Shown: piece by piece, positions 42,914 to 50,676 of the stretch
How positions within the stretch are numbered: the first letter of the stretch is position 1
Layout of the letters: every line of letters begins with the position of its first letter
DNA from: Nibrella saemangeumensis
GTDB lineage: Bacteria > Bacteroidota > Bacteroidia > Cytophagales > Spirosomataceae
Reading direction: 5' to 3'
Assembly: GCF_039541915.1 (NCBI RefSeq)
Contig: NZ_BAABHD010000023.1
Coordinates: forward strand, 1 to 64,000
Length of the DNA: 64,000 nt
Made by a program: the position numbers and the translations under genes
The notes under the pieces: generated by a model
Databases searched by the model: none
Told to the model about the DNA's origin: nothing
What the model saw: the letters and a program-made list of their open reading frames with translations, nothing else

Positions 42914-43756
42914 TTATCGTTTGGGAATCAGCGCCTGACGAATAAAATAGAATTCACCTACCAATGCCGACGACTCCCAGGGCGTCTGCTTCCGGTCGCT
43001 TTTCTGGGTTACTTCCTGCCGCACGCGTTTAAACACTTCTTCTATTGTTAAATTCGTAAATTTGATCGCTTTCACAAAAGCCTGCGTGTACAAACCATTA
43101 CTGCCCGACCCACTAGCCGCCGTCTGCCCTGGTGTTGTTGCATAGGCGATGTACGTACCTTGCGGGGGCATCATACTGGCTAACCCTTTCGTACCTGCGC
43201 CCCGGCCCAGGCTTCGGGTAAATGGATTGGTATAGCTGGCATCCAGCACTACTATATTGGTACCTGTACGGGCCTCTTCCATCATCGCTACGAAGTGGTT
43301 TACCGGCTCACATTCTTTGGTGATATCAGCCTCGCTGTGGGGGTCAGCATCGACGGGTACCAGGTAATTAATTCCCTCGTGCTGAACGCCATGACCGGTA
43401 TAATAAAACATAGCCGTTGGGTAATCGGCTAATCGCTCGTTAAAGTCCCTGATGGCCTGGTTAATGCCCTGTTTGTTCAGGTCTGTACGGAGCATAACCT
43501 CAAACCCGATTTCTTCCAGTGACCTGGCTACCTCCTGGGCATCCGTAACGGCATTCGTCAGCTGGCTTATCCCAGGGTAACTACCATTGCCAATTACCAG
43601 AGCAAGCCGCTTCTCGGATGAGGAGGGTGGTTTGGGGTCTGAAAACAGATCACTGGTATTCAGCTGCTTCGATTTACTTTTAAATGTATCGATCTGCTTT
43701 TCCTGAGCGCAGGCAGGGAATATGAGTCCGAAAAGAAAAAGAAAAACATATTTCAT
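42914..43756 (-). CDS. Caspase-family paralogue with catalytic Cys replaced by Ser
   Basis: This 280-residue exported protein resembles the caspase encoded at 41132-41965 along its whole length, including the same IDTFKSxSKxLNTS linker after the signal peptide. His122 is kept (FYYTGHGVQ), but the Cys segment reads VVLDASYTNPF, with Ser174 (codon AGC) in place of Cys and the two following residues also changed. Apart from this the fold elements are intact (PQGTYIAYATTPGQTA; QKSDRKQTPWESSALVGEFYF). It is therefore likely a pseudoprotease, perhaps a regulator or decoy for its paralogue. It is the first gene of the same-strand group. Confidence 0.85.
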   Translation of the reverse strand: MKYVFLFLFGLIFPACAQEKQIDTFKSKSKQLNTSDLFSDPKPPSSSEKRLALVIGNGSYPGISQLTNAVTDAQEVARSLEEIGFEVMLRTDLNKQGINQAIRDFNERLADYPTAMFYYTGHGVQHEGINYLVPVDADPHSEADITKECEPVNHFVAMMEEARTGTNIVVLDASYTNPFTRSLGRGAGTKGLASMMPPQGTYIAYATTPGQTAASGSGSNGLYTQAFVKAIKFTNLTIEEVFKRVRQEVTQKSDRKQTPWESSALVGEFYFIRQALIPKR

Positions 43757-43808
43757 AGCGGTAAGGAGTTGAGGTTGAACTATTCCCTAACCTGCACAGC
43801 TATACGTA

Positions 43809-44750
43809 TTACCCGGCAAACGTACTGAACAAGGTCTTGGCGTAGGCTAGGTCCTGCCGGTGGGCCGTCCTGGCATCCATGGTATTGGGCGACTGCTTTT
43901 CGAGGCATTGCTCCAGCACCAGCATCGGGCGTATGCCCGTGGCCTGTAACGCCTTTACCAGCCGGGCATAATCAATATCGCCCTCCCCAAAGGTCTCGGT
44001 CCAGATCCCCCCTTTCGACTGCCGCAGGTGGAGTTCGGTGATGCGCTTGCCGTATTGCTTCACAATGTCGAACAGGGCTACCTGCGAATTACCGGAACCC
44101 CGGAAAATCCAGTGGACATCCAGACAAAGTGACACATTCTGCGGATCGGTGGCTAACAGCATGTGGTGAAACTCACGGGCTGCGTTACGCATTTCCATGT
44201 CGTGCGTGTGGTAGGCCAGTACCATACCACGCTTGCGGAGCTCGGCCCCCAGGCGGTTCAGGTTCTGCGCCTGTATATTCAGGTCTTCGTCGGATTTATC
44301 GGCCGGATTGGTCCCCCAGCGGAGCGGGTTTGGATTGGTTACAACAATCTTTACCCCCAGCGGACGGGCCGCATCAGCAATAGCCGTTACGTTCTGTATC
44401 GTTTTATCTGCGTCTTCAGCCGTATGGAGCGTGCTGTTTACGTAAATGGAGCGCATCTCCAGGTTGTACTTTTTCAGCAGCGGAGCCAGCGCTTTAAAAT
44501 CGGCGGCCGTGTTCACCGAAGGCTCATACCCCTGGATACCCGAACTGGCAAAGTCCGCCAGGGAAGCATCCAGGTTGGCGTACCAGTCTTTGCCGGCCCG
44601 TTGATAAAAGGTATGCCAGGTATACGCGTTACAGGCAATGTAGAGCTGGTCGGCGGCAGGTAGGTTGGCCAGCACCGGCGAATCGGCGAGATACGTGGCT
44701 CCGGCTATACCGGCGAGTGATTGAAGAAAGTTTCGGCGCGTAGCTGGCAT
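43809..44750 (-). CDS. Tat-exported sugar phosphate isomerase/epimerase-like TIM barrel
   Basis: This 313-residue protein has a twin-arginine signal (TRRNFLQSLAGIAGA) and an AP-endonuclease-2-like TIM barrel. Metal-site candidates include Glu in GYEPSVN, His residues in AYHTHDMEM, Asp and His in LCLDVHWIFRG, His in ITELHLRQ and Glu in VLEQCLE. Its substrate is unknown. It precedes the pseudo-caspase gene on the same strand with a 52-bp gap, so it could be part of the same transcript. Confidence 0.87.
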   Translation of the reverse strand: MPATRRNFLQSLAGIAGATYLADSPVLANLPAADQLYIACNAYTWHTFYQRAGKDWYANLDASLADFASSGIQGYEPSVNTAADFKALAPLLKKYNLEMRSIYVNSTLHTAEDADKTIQNVTAIADAARPLGVKIVVTNPNPLRWGTNPADKSDEDLNIQAQNLNRLGAELRKRGMVLAYHTHDMEMRNAAREFHHMLLATDPQNVSLCLDVHWIFRGSGNSQVALFDIVKQYGKRITELHLRQSKGGIWTETFGEGDIDYARLVKALQATGIRPMLVLEQCLEKQSPNTMDARTAHRQDLAYAKTLFSTFAG

Positions 44751-44846
44751 GTATGGGTAGCGGATAATGATAAATTGGTAATCAAGTTAACAGGCTTATG
44801 GGACATTTGCAACCAGAATGTCGTTTGCTGTTCAGGCCTGTATGAT

Positions 44847-45770
44847 CTAATGAACAGCCAGAACCCCCTCTTTCAAAGCGTAGGTAGACACCTGAATTGA
44901 CCGGATCCCAAACGTTTTCAAGACATAATCGATCAGGCAAACGGCGACCACGATCATGTCGACCCGCAATTCAATCATGCCGAGCAGTTGCATCCGTTCT
45001 GCGTGGTTGCGGGTGATGAGCAGTTCATACGAGCGGTAAAACTCCGCCAGCGGCAGGTCAAACGCCGACTGGCCTTGCTCCGGCCACTGGCCCCACTCGT
45101 GCATATGCTGCATATCCACCAGCGTATCGAAGGTGCCGGACGACCCAACCAGCACCCCTGGACTATATTGGTGTACGGCATTGGCCAGCGGCAGCAGCTG
45201 TTCCTGAAAATAGTCGTGCAGCCGCCGGACGGCCGTAGGGCTGATCGGGTCCGTAGTCATAAAGCGCTCACGGAGCCGCTGCCCGCCAATTTCAAAGCTC
45301 TGCTTCCAGAAAACGCGGTCCCGGTTGCCGATAATGAATTCGACACTGCCACCGCCGATGTCCATAATCAATGCCGTTTCAGCACCCAGCGCCCCCGATG
45401 CCCGAACTCCGTAGTAGATGTATTGGGCCTCCTGATCACCAGAGATAACCTGGATGTCAAACCCGGTGGCGTTTTTCACTTTCGCTATAAAATCAGCTTG
45501 ATTGCCGGCGACGCGGATGGCACTGGTCCCGATAGCCACCACCTGCTCCGGTGGAATGTCAAAGGTATTGAGCACATCCTGGAAATACGTAAGCACCGTC
45601 AGGGCCCGCTCAATAGCATCGGCGGCAATAAAGCCCTGGTTGATACCCGCCTGGCCAATTTTGGCGGGCCGGCTTTCGCGGAAGAGCGTCTGGTACGTTC
45701 CGTCGGGCTGTCTGCCGACAATCATCAGGTGAAAGGTATTGGTGCCAAGGTCAATGACAGCCTGCTTCAT
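44847..45770 (-). CDS. Ppx/GppA-family phosphatase
   Basis: This 307-residue actin-fold (ASKHA) enzyme of the exopolyphosphatase/guanosine pentaphosphate phosphatase family shows MKQAVIDLGTNTFHL at the start, ISGDQEAQYIYYGV near residue 114 and the phosphate-2 loop LIMDIGGGSVEFI near residue 138. It is the short form without the C-terminal HD-type domain, as usual for Bacteroidota. The start at 45770 is set by the family N-terminus; the frame stays open to 46091, but that extension would overlap rpsU and has no homology. Substrate (polyphosphate or pppGpp) is unresolved. Confidence 0.9.
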   Translation of the reverse strand: MKQAVIDLGTNTFHLMIVGRQPDGTYQTLFRESRPAKIGQAGINQGFIAADAIERALTVLTYFQDVLNTFDIPPEQVVAIGTSAIRVAGNQADFIAKVKNATGFDIQVISGDQEAQYIYYGVRASGALGAETALIMDIGGGSVEFIIGNRDRVFWKQSFEIGGQRLRERFMTTDPISPTAVRRLHDYFQEQLLPLANAVHQYSPGVLVGSSGTFDTLVDMQHMHEWGQWPEQGQSAFDLPLAEFYRSYELLITRNHAERMQLLGMIELRVDMIVVAVCLIDYVLKTFGIRSIQVSTYALKEGVLAVH

Positions 45771-45836
45771 AGGCACAAACATTGGATAAAATGCGCTGCA
45801 AGTATAAATCAACTTCAGCACAAACCGCGCTGCAGC

Positions 45837-45867
45837 TTGATTCTTTCCTTTATAGGATGTACCTTTG
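45837..45867 (+). promoter_or_regulatory. Bacteroidota-type promoter of rpsU
   Basis: TTG at 45837-45839, a 20-nt spacer and TACCTTTG at 45860-45867 match the TTG-N19/20-TAnnTTTG consensus. The -7 element lies 38 bp before the rpsU ATG. Confidence 0.65.
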
Positions 45868-45905
45868 CTACCCGTTTTGTGTAAAAATTCAATTACTATC
45901 CGGAT

Positions 45906-46103
45906 ATGATTATTGTTAATGTAAAAGAAAACGAGTCGATTGACAAAGCCCTGAAGCGCTTCAAGAAGAAATTCGAGAAGACGGGCGTTTTGCGCGAACT
46001 TCGTTCTCGGACGGCTTTCGAAAAACCGTCTGTAAAGCGCCGGCATGAGATCATCCGTGCGGTTTACAAAGAGAAGATGTACGGCAAGCACACTGAGCAG
46101 TAA
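45906..46103 (+). CDS. rpsU: 30S ribosomal protein S21
   Basis: This 65-residue basic helical protein of the small subunit matches family S21: IIVNVKENESIDKALKRFKKK at the N-terminus, then GVLRELRSRTAFEKPSVKRR and a Lys-rich tail. In Bacteroidota, S21 helps hide the anti-Shine-Dalgarno end of 16S rRNA, in line with the weak SD use seen in this window. It is a single-gene unit with its own promoter and a strong terminator. Confidence 0.97.
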   Translation: MIIVNVKENESIDKALKRFKKKFEKTGVLRELRSRTAFEKPSVKRRHEIIRAVYKEKMYGKHTEQ

Positions 46104-46168
46104 TCATCTGTACGTCAACTAGCGCGCAGTTGACCATACACTGATTACCGGTAACAAAAGCATGAATG

Positions 46169-46199
46169 GCAGCAGACAGCAATGTCTGCTGCTTTTTTG
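46169..46199 (+). terminator. Terminator of rpsU
   Basis: The perfect 10-bp stem GCAGCAGACA/TGTCTGCTGC with a GCAA tetraloop is followed by six T, 66 bp after the stop. Confidence 0.93.
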
Positions 46200-46337
46200 T
46201 TGTCTATGAACCGCCGGGCGGCCCCGCAGGACTTCCACCGGATCGAAAGGATGTACCGGATAAAAAAGCGGGACTTTGGTAGGTTTAACCAGAATCCTGT
46301 TCAATCTTTATGATCTTGTAAACACCCCAGCTCAAGA

Positions 46338-47225
46338 TTGAATTACCTAGACTACATACGGTACGAAAAACGCCTGAGCCACCATACCTACACGGCTTAC
46401 AAGAATGACCTGGAGCAGTTTCAGGACTATTTACGTACGCAGTATGAACTGGACAAGCCGGAGCAGGCCGATTTCCAGATGATTCGCTCGTGGGTGGTGA
46501 GCCTGGTTGAGGAGGGGATGGACAAGACATCGGTGAACCGCAAGATCGCTACCCTCCGAAATTTCTTTGAGTTCCTGCTGCGTCATAAGGTAGTTGATAC
46601 CAACCCGATGCTCAAAATCCAGGCGCTGAAGGTCAACCGCAAGATCCCCGTCTTTGTCGAAGAAAAGCCCATGGCCACCCTGCTCGACGACATTGAGTTT
46701 CCGGACGATTTTATGGGCGTGCGGGACAAACTGGTCCTTGAGCTTCTTTACGGCACCGGCATCCGCCTGAGCGAACTCGTTGGCCTGAAAACGACGGATG
46801 TCAATTTGTACGAAAAAACCATCATTGTCCTGGGCAAGCGCAACAAACACCGTATTGTGCCGCTTAGTCAGCCACTCTTCAAACTGGTGCAGGATTATCT
46901 GCGGTTGAAGGAAACCTTTTTCGAAGGGAAAGCCGATGCCACTATTCTGCTGGTGAGCGATCAGGGTATTGCCGCCTACCCGGTACTGATTCAGCGTATC
47001 GTCAAGAAATACCTGACGCTGGTAACAACGCTGGAGAAAAAAAGTCCGCACGTACTCCGGCATACTTTCGCTACCCACCTGCTCAACCGGGGGGCCGATC
47101 TCAACGCCATCAAAGATCTGCTGGGGCATACCAGTCTGGCCGCTACCCAGATTTATACGCACAACAGCATCGAGCAGCTGAAAAAAACATACGACCAGGC
47201 CCACCCGAAAGCAAAGTCCGATTAG
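46338..47225 (+). CDS. Tyrosine recombinase XerC/XerD family
   Basis: This 295-residue site-specific recombinase has an N-terminal SAM-like core-binding domain (YEKRLSHHTYTAYKNDLEQF) and a C-terminal catalytic domain. Catalytic residues are visible: Arg in GTGIRLSEL near residue 142, Lys in GKRNKHRIV, HxxR in HVLRHTFATHLL, His in LGHTSLA and the Tyr nucleophile in IYTHNS. It probably resolves chromosome dimers. It starts at TTG (46338): a stop lies 27 bp upstream in frame and the first ATG is 47 codons in, which would delete the first domain. No integron or mobile element surrounds it. It is followed 9 bp later by eboA. Confidence 0.88.
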   Translation: MNYLDYIRYEKRLSHHTYTAYKNDLEQFQDYLRTQYELDKPEQADFQMIRSWVVSLVEEGMDKTSVNRKIATLRNFFEFLLRHKVVDTNPMLKIQALKVNRKIPVFVEEKPMATLLDDIEFPDDFMGVRDKLVLELLYGTGIRLSELVGLKTTDVNLYEKTIIVLGKRNKHRIVPLSQPLFKLVQDYLRLKETFFEGKADATILLVSDQGIAAYPVLIQRIVKKYLTLVTTLEKKSPHVLRHTFATHLLNRGADLNAIKDLLGHTSLAATQIYTHNSIEQLKKTYDQAHPKAKSD

Positions 47226-47234
47226 ATTTGCGGC

Positions 47235-47963
47235 ATGGATACCCTAACCCTCCGCGATACCCTGTTTCGCCTGATTGAACAACAACCGAATGCCGAAAAA
47301 GCGGTTACCTGGCTTCGTCAGCAGGCCGATATGTTCCGGCAAAATCCGCAAACGGCCGTCTTCTACCGCATATTTACCTCACTACCCCGCTTTACCGGCA
47401 AAGCACCGGTAACGGTTCCGACCGATATTGCCGATGCACTGAACCAGCTTCGGCCCGGCTTTCAGGTACACAGCTGGACCCTCGACCGGCTGGCACGGGT
47501 GTGGTGGCTGCTGCAACTACCCGCCGAAGACGAATCTTCCTACGTAAAGACGATCACCGAGCTTTTTAAGTCTGCGGAGCTGAATGAACTGGTTGCCCTG
47601 TATTCGGCCTTGCCGGTACTGGCGTTTCCGGAAGCCTGGCGATTCCAGGCCTCTGAGGGTGTGCGCAACAACATTGGCGATGTGCAGGCGGCCATTATGC
47701 TGCGCAACCCCTACCCCGCTGACTACCTTGATGAACTCGCCTGGAACCAACTGGTCATGAAAGCTTTCTTTACCGAGAAAGATGTTACACAAATTATCGA
47801 TTTTGAACAGCGCACGAACGAAAATCTGGCCCAGATTGTGATCGACTACGCCCGTGAGCGTAAGGCAGCGGGGCGCAGTATCCATCCCAACCTCTGGCAT
47901 CTGGTCAAACCCTTTGTGACTGACCAGAATAAAGCGGAGTTAACGCAGCTATTTGATCAGTAG
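47235..47963 (+). CDS. eboA: EboA-like protein
   Basis: This 242-residue soluble, helix-rich protein has the conserved region VRNNIGDVQAAIMLRNPYP, followed by LDELAWNQLVMKAFF, near residues 140-180, which I recognise as EboA. EboA belongs to the ebo/edb gene cluster; in cyanobacteria that cluster is needed to move a scytonemin precursor to the periplasm. Its biochemical role is unknown. It follows the Xer gene by 9 bp and has its own terminator. An EboB-like TatD hydrolase lies 2.7 kb downstream, but the other ebo genes are not in the window. Confidence 0.75.
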   Translation: MDTLTLRDTLFRLIEQQPNAEKAVTWLRQQADMFRQNPQTAVFYRIFTSLPRFTGKAPVTVPTDIADALNQLRPGFQVHSWTLDRLARVWWLLQLPAEDESSYVKTITELFKSAELNELVALYSALPVLAFPEAWRFQASEGVRNNIGDVQAAIMLRNPYPADYLDELAWNQLVMKAFFTEKDVTQIIDFEQRTNENLAQIVIDYARERKAAGRSIHPNLWHLVKPFVTDQNKAELTQLFDQ

Positions 47964-47989
47964 CATTCCGTTTGACTACTCTTATCGGT

Positions 47990-48019
47990 AAGCCTGGCCC
48001 TCTGGGAGTCAGGCTTTTT
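47990..48019 (+). terminator. Terminator after eboA
   Basis: The stem AAGCCTG/CAGGCTT encloses a GCCCTCTGGGAGT centre with some inner pairing and is followed by five T. Confidence 0.75.
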
Positions 48020-48059
48020 GCATTATACCAATACTTGCTTGAAAGTTTTAAAAACAATA

Positions 48060-48089
48060 TTGATAGTTTTACTATCAAACCTATATTTG
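48060..48089 (+). promoter_or_regulatory. sbtA promoter with overlapping 7-5-7 palindrome
   Basis: TTG at 48060-48062, a 19-nt spacer and TATATTTG at 48082-48089 form a full Bacteroidota-type promoter 41 bp before the sbtA ATG. The palindrome TTGATAG-TTTTA-CTATCAA (48060-48078) covers the TTG element and most of the spacer. A dimeric repressor bound there would block RNA polymerase; alternatively it could act as a short RNA-independent operator for an activator. The binding protein is not identifiable. Confidence 0.6.
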
Positions 48090-48129
48090 CACCGCTTCTC
48101 ACTACCGGAAGCGTTCAGATATACCTACC

Positions 48130-49095
48130 ATGGATTTAAGCTTAGTTGTCAGTAATCTCACAAACCCGACACTGCTCTTTTTCGTATTGGGGGTTTCAGC
48201 GGTATTTGTTAAATCCGATCTGGAAATCCCCTCTCAAATCTCAAAATTCGTATCGCTCTATCTCTTGTTCTCTATTGGCTTCAAAGGCGGTATGGAACTG
48301 GCTCACAGCGGTCTCACCACCGAAGTAGCCACCACATTGGGTATTGCTATTTTCATGGCCCTACTGGCTCCTGTTACCAGCTTTTTTGTGCTGAGAAAGC
48401 GACTTGGGGTATACGATGCCGGAGCTGTGGCCGCTACCTATGGCTCTGTCAGCGCCGTTACGTTTGTCACCGCCAGCAGTTTTCTGGCCGATAAGGGTAT
48501 TGCCTTCGGCGGCCACATGGTCGCGGCCATGGCGCTGATGGAGTCCCCGGCCATTATTATCGGCGTAGTGCTGATCCGGCTATTTTCGGATGATACTACC
48601 GCCCAGCACCACTCTCTGAAAAACATAATCAAAGAGGGCTTCAGCAACGGCTCGGTCCTGATGATTCTGGGCAGTCTGATCATCGGCATCGTCTCAGACG
48701 AAAAACAGGCCGAGGGTATAAAACCTTTTACCAGCGATATCTTTAAGGGTTTTCTGGCCCTGTTCCTGCTCGATATGGGTATTCTGGCCGCCCAGCGCAT
48801 AAAGGCCTTCAGAAATGCAGGTTGGTTCCTGACCGGTTTCGGTATCATTATGCCGTTGCTGAATGCCTGCCTGGTCATCCTGATCTGCCACGCGTTTGGC
48901 ATCCATACCGGCAACACCTTCCTGCTGGCAATACTGGCAGCCAGTGCGTCCTACATTGCCGTTCCGGCTGCTTTGCGACTAGCCATACCCCAGGCAGATC
49001 CCGGCCTGTATATTCCAATGGCGCTGGCGGTTACCTTTCCTTTTAATATTGTAATCGGGATTCCGCTTTATTACTATCTCGCAGGTATTTTATAA
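48130..49095 (+). CDS. sbtA: Sodium-dependent bicarbonate transporter SbtA family
   Basis: This 321-residue inner-membrane protein has about ten helices in two inverted halves. Family marks are NPTLLFFVLGVSAVFVKSD at the start, LLFSIGFKGGMELA near residue 44, AATYGSVSAVTFVTA near residue 101 and HMVAAMALMESPAII near residue 127. SbtA imports HCO3- with Na+ in cyanobacteria; in heterotrophs it may supply carboxylases. The usual PII-like partner SbtB is not encoded next to it. The gene has its own palindrome-bearing promoter and a terminator, so it is a single regulated unit. Confidence 0.88.
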   Translation: MDLSLVVSNLTNPTLLFFVLGVSAVFVKSDLEIPSQISKFVSLYLLFSIGFKGGMELAHSGLTTEVATTLGIAIFMALLAPVTSFFVLRKRLGVYDAGAVAATYGSVSAVTFVTASSFLADKGIAFGGHMVAAMALMESPAIIIGVVLIRLFSDDTTAQHHSLKNIIKEGFSNGSVLMILGSLIIGIVSDEKQAEGIKPFTSDIFKGFLALFLLDMGILAAQRIKAFRNAGWFLTGFGIIMPLLNACLVILICHAFGIHTGNTFLLAILAASASYIAVPAALRLAIPQADPGLYIPMALAVTFPFNIVIGIPLYYYLAGIL

Positions 49096-49097
49096 AA

Positions 49098-49126
49098 AAC
49101 CCCGGCAGGTGCCGGGGTTAGTTTTA
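49098..49126 (+). terminator. Terminator after sbtA
   Basis: The perfect 10-bp stem AACCCCGGCA/TGCCGGGGTT with a GG gap is followed by AGTTTT. Six A lie on the other side, so it can also serve the convergent minus-strand gene. Confidence 0.88.
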
Positions 49127-49136
49127 ATGTACTGAA

Positions 49137-49796
49137 TTAGTACCAGCGATACGTCAGACCGGCCGAAAGCAGCAGATTCTGACTGTTGTTAATTTCGTTG
49201 TACTTAAAGAATACCTGCTGGTATTGCGCCTGCACATCAAGCCCCAGCCCTCCTTCACGCCGACCAAATAGCTTGAAACCAACAGCTGGGGCGATGGCTC
49301 CGCGGAAGTTAGCCTGCTGATCGGCCAGTGTACCCCAGAAGGTTGTGTAGTTTACCCTGGCTACTCCTCCGCCTATCTGCACATACGGCCGGAAAGCCGC
49401 AGCATTGTCCGTGAAGTAGAAGGCAGCCGTAGCCAGTGCCGGAATCATAGTTAGCGTCCGGGTCTGCACCGCAGATACCGTCTCCGTATCGAATTGATAA
49501 ACCTGACGGCCCAGCCGCTGCTGGGTATACTGGTAGCCCGACTTCAGACCGAGCGAAAACCGTTGCGGAAACATCCACTCCAGCTGCATGACGGCATTCG
49601 TCGGAGAAATCCGGTTGATATAATCCGTTTGCGTACCCATCGGAATGGCTACGCCATAATGTGCCGATATATTAAAGGTGACATAGCGGTTGAACGGCGT
49701 CTCAAAACTTACCCTGGGTGCTCCAATATAATCATCCTGCGCCAGCGCTAGGGTTACCGGCACGGCCAGCAACAGCATCAAACATATCTTTTTCAT
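49137..49796 (-). CDS. Outer-membrane beta-barrel protein
   Basis: This 219-residue protein has a signal peptide (residues 1-19, cleavage after ALA) and about eight alternating amphipathic strands, such as VTFNISAHYGVAIPM, RFSLGLKSGYQY and GLGLDVQAQYQQVFF. It ends LTYRWY with a C-terminal aromatic residue, the outer-membrane barrel insertion signal. It is the second gene after the DUF4136 lipoprotein gene with a 13-bp gap, so the two form an operon. Function unknown. Confidence 0.82.
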   Translation of the reverse strand: MKKICLMLLLAVPVTLALAQDDYIGAPRVSFETPFNRYVTFNISAHYGVAIPMGTQTDYINRISPTNAVMQLEWMFPQRFSLGLKSGYQYTQQRLGRQVYQFDTETVSAVQTRTLTMIPALATAAFYFTDNAAAFRPYVQIGGGVARVNYTTFWGTLADQQANFRGAIAPAVGFKLFGRREGGLGLDVQAQYQQVFFKYNEINNSQNLLLSAGLTYRWY

Positions 49797-49809
49797 ATCC
49801 TGATTTCAA

Positions 49810-50499
49810 TTATTGGCCCGTTTGCAGATACGGTGCCTGGTTGAACACTGCGTTGACAATCTGATTGACGGACTGTTCATCAAAAATGCCGTCACCTCTC
49901 ACCTGAGCCTGGAAAATTACCCGCAGTTGATTCTGATTGGAACCCGTGCCAGTACTAACCGGACCATTCTTCAGATCCACCATTTCAATTAACCAGTAAT
50001 TCTCCTGCACCTGGTAGAAACTGTAGTAGTTCTGGTAGTACGGGTAGAAGCCACCCAACCCAGGGCCAAAGCCGGGGCCGAACCCACCTCCCCAGTAGTT
50101 CATGTAATAATTGGAGTACGGATTCGTCGTAACGCCAGTATAGACGTTATTTACCCGGATTACCGCTACGCCCAGATCGGCCTTCTCCCCTCTGCCCACC
50201 CGCTGAAAGCCGCGGTTAGTCAGGTTTTGAGCGACCTGATTTACCACCTGCCGCTCAGCCAGCGTTAGAGAGGGCTGAGCACGGTCATTGGACGTCACCA
50301 CAACCGAATCCGGCAGGCTATACGTACGGTATTGGCCAAAATTAATGGAGCGGTCATAATTGGTTATAAACACCTGACTATCCTCCACACTCAGGTCATC
50401 CAGTGCATTATCCCGACAGGAAACCAGGCTGCCGCCGACAACAAGCCCAATGAGGGCGGCCATGGTTCCCAAGCGAAGTTTTCGTGCTATAGGTATCAT
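49810..50499 (-). CDS. DUF4136 lipoprotein
   Basis: This 229-residue protein has a lipoprotein signal (LVSC, Cys near residue 28). The DUF4136 pattern follows: INFGQYRTYSLPDS near residue 52, then ERQVVNQVAQNLTNRGFQRV near residue 80, and KADLGVAVIRV. A Gly/Tyr/Pro-rich central loop (about residues 122-150) precedes the second half (NYWLIEMVDLKN). The ATG at 50499 is chosen over a GTG two codons upstream. Role in the envelope unknown. Operon with the following beta-barrel gene. Confidence 0.85.
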   Translation of the reverse strand: MIPIARKLRLGTMAALIGLVVGGSLVSCRDNALDDLSVEDSQVFITNYDRSINFGQYRTYSLPDSVVVTSNDRAQPSLTLAERQVVNQVAQNLTNRGFQRVGRGEKADLGVAVIRVNNVYTGVTTNPYSNYYMNYWGGGFGPGFGPGLGGFYPYYQNYYSFYQVQENYWLIEMVDLKNGPVSTGTGSNQNQLRVIFQAQVRGDGIFDEQSVNQIVNAVFNQAPYLQTGQ

Positions 50500-50676
50500 C
50501 GTCACAAGAGTTTTTCAAACGTTATTGTATTAACTATCAAATTAGTCTACTGGTTTAGTATTCCAGTAATAGCCTGCTGGTAAATTTTTGCCGTAACATT
50601 GATAAAAAGTACTTTCTGTTGAACTTTGCGGGCAGGCATTCTCTGGGCACCTGCCCCTCATTAAAACGCTAACCTC

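Noticed and set aside
39864..43756. Caspase-based phage defence (CBASS, retron or gasdermin-type) island
   Set aside because: No cyclase, reverse transcriptase, gasdermin or STAND protein is present, and both caspase proteins have export signals, which does not suit cytoplasmic defence.
45771..46091. N-terminal extension of the Ppx/GppA gene
   Set aside because: It would overlap rpsU and its promoter. The family starts at MKQAVIDLGTNT at 45770.
46338..47225. Integrase of a mobile island
   Set aside because: The protein has the housekeeping XerC/D length and layout, and no attachment repeats, tRNA or phage genes flank it.
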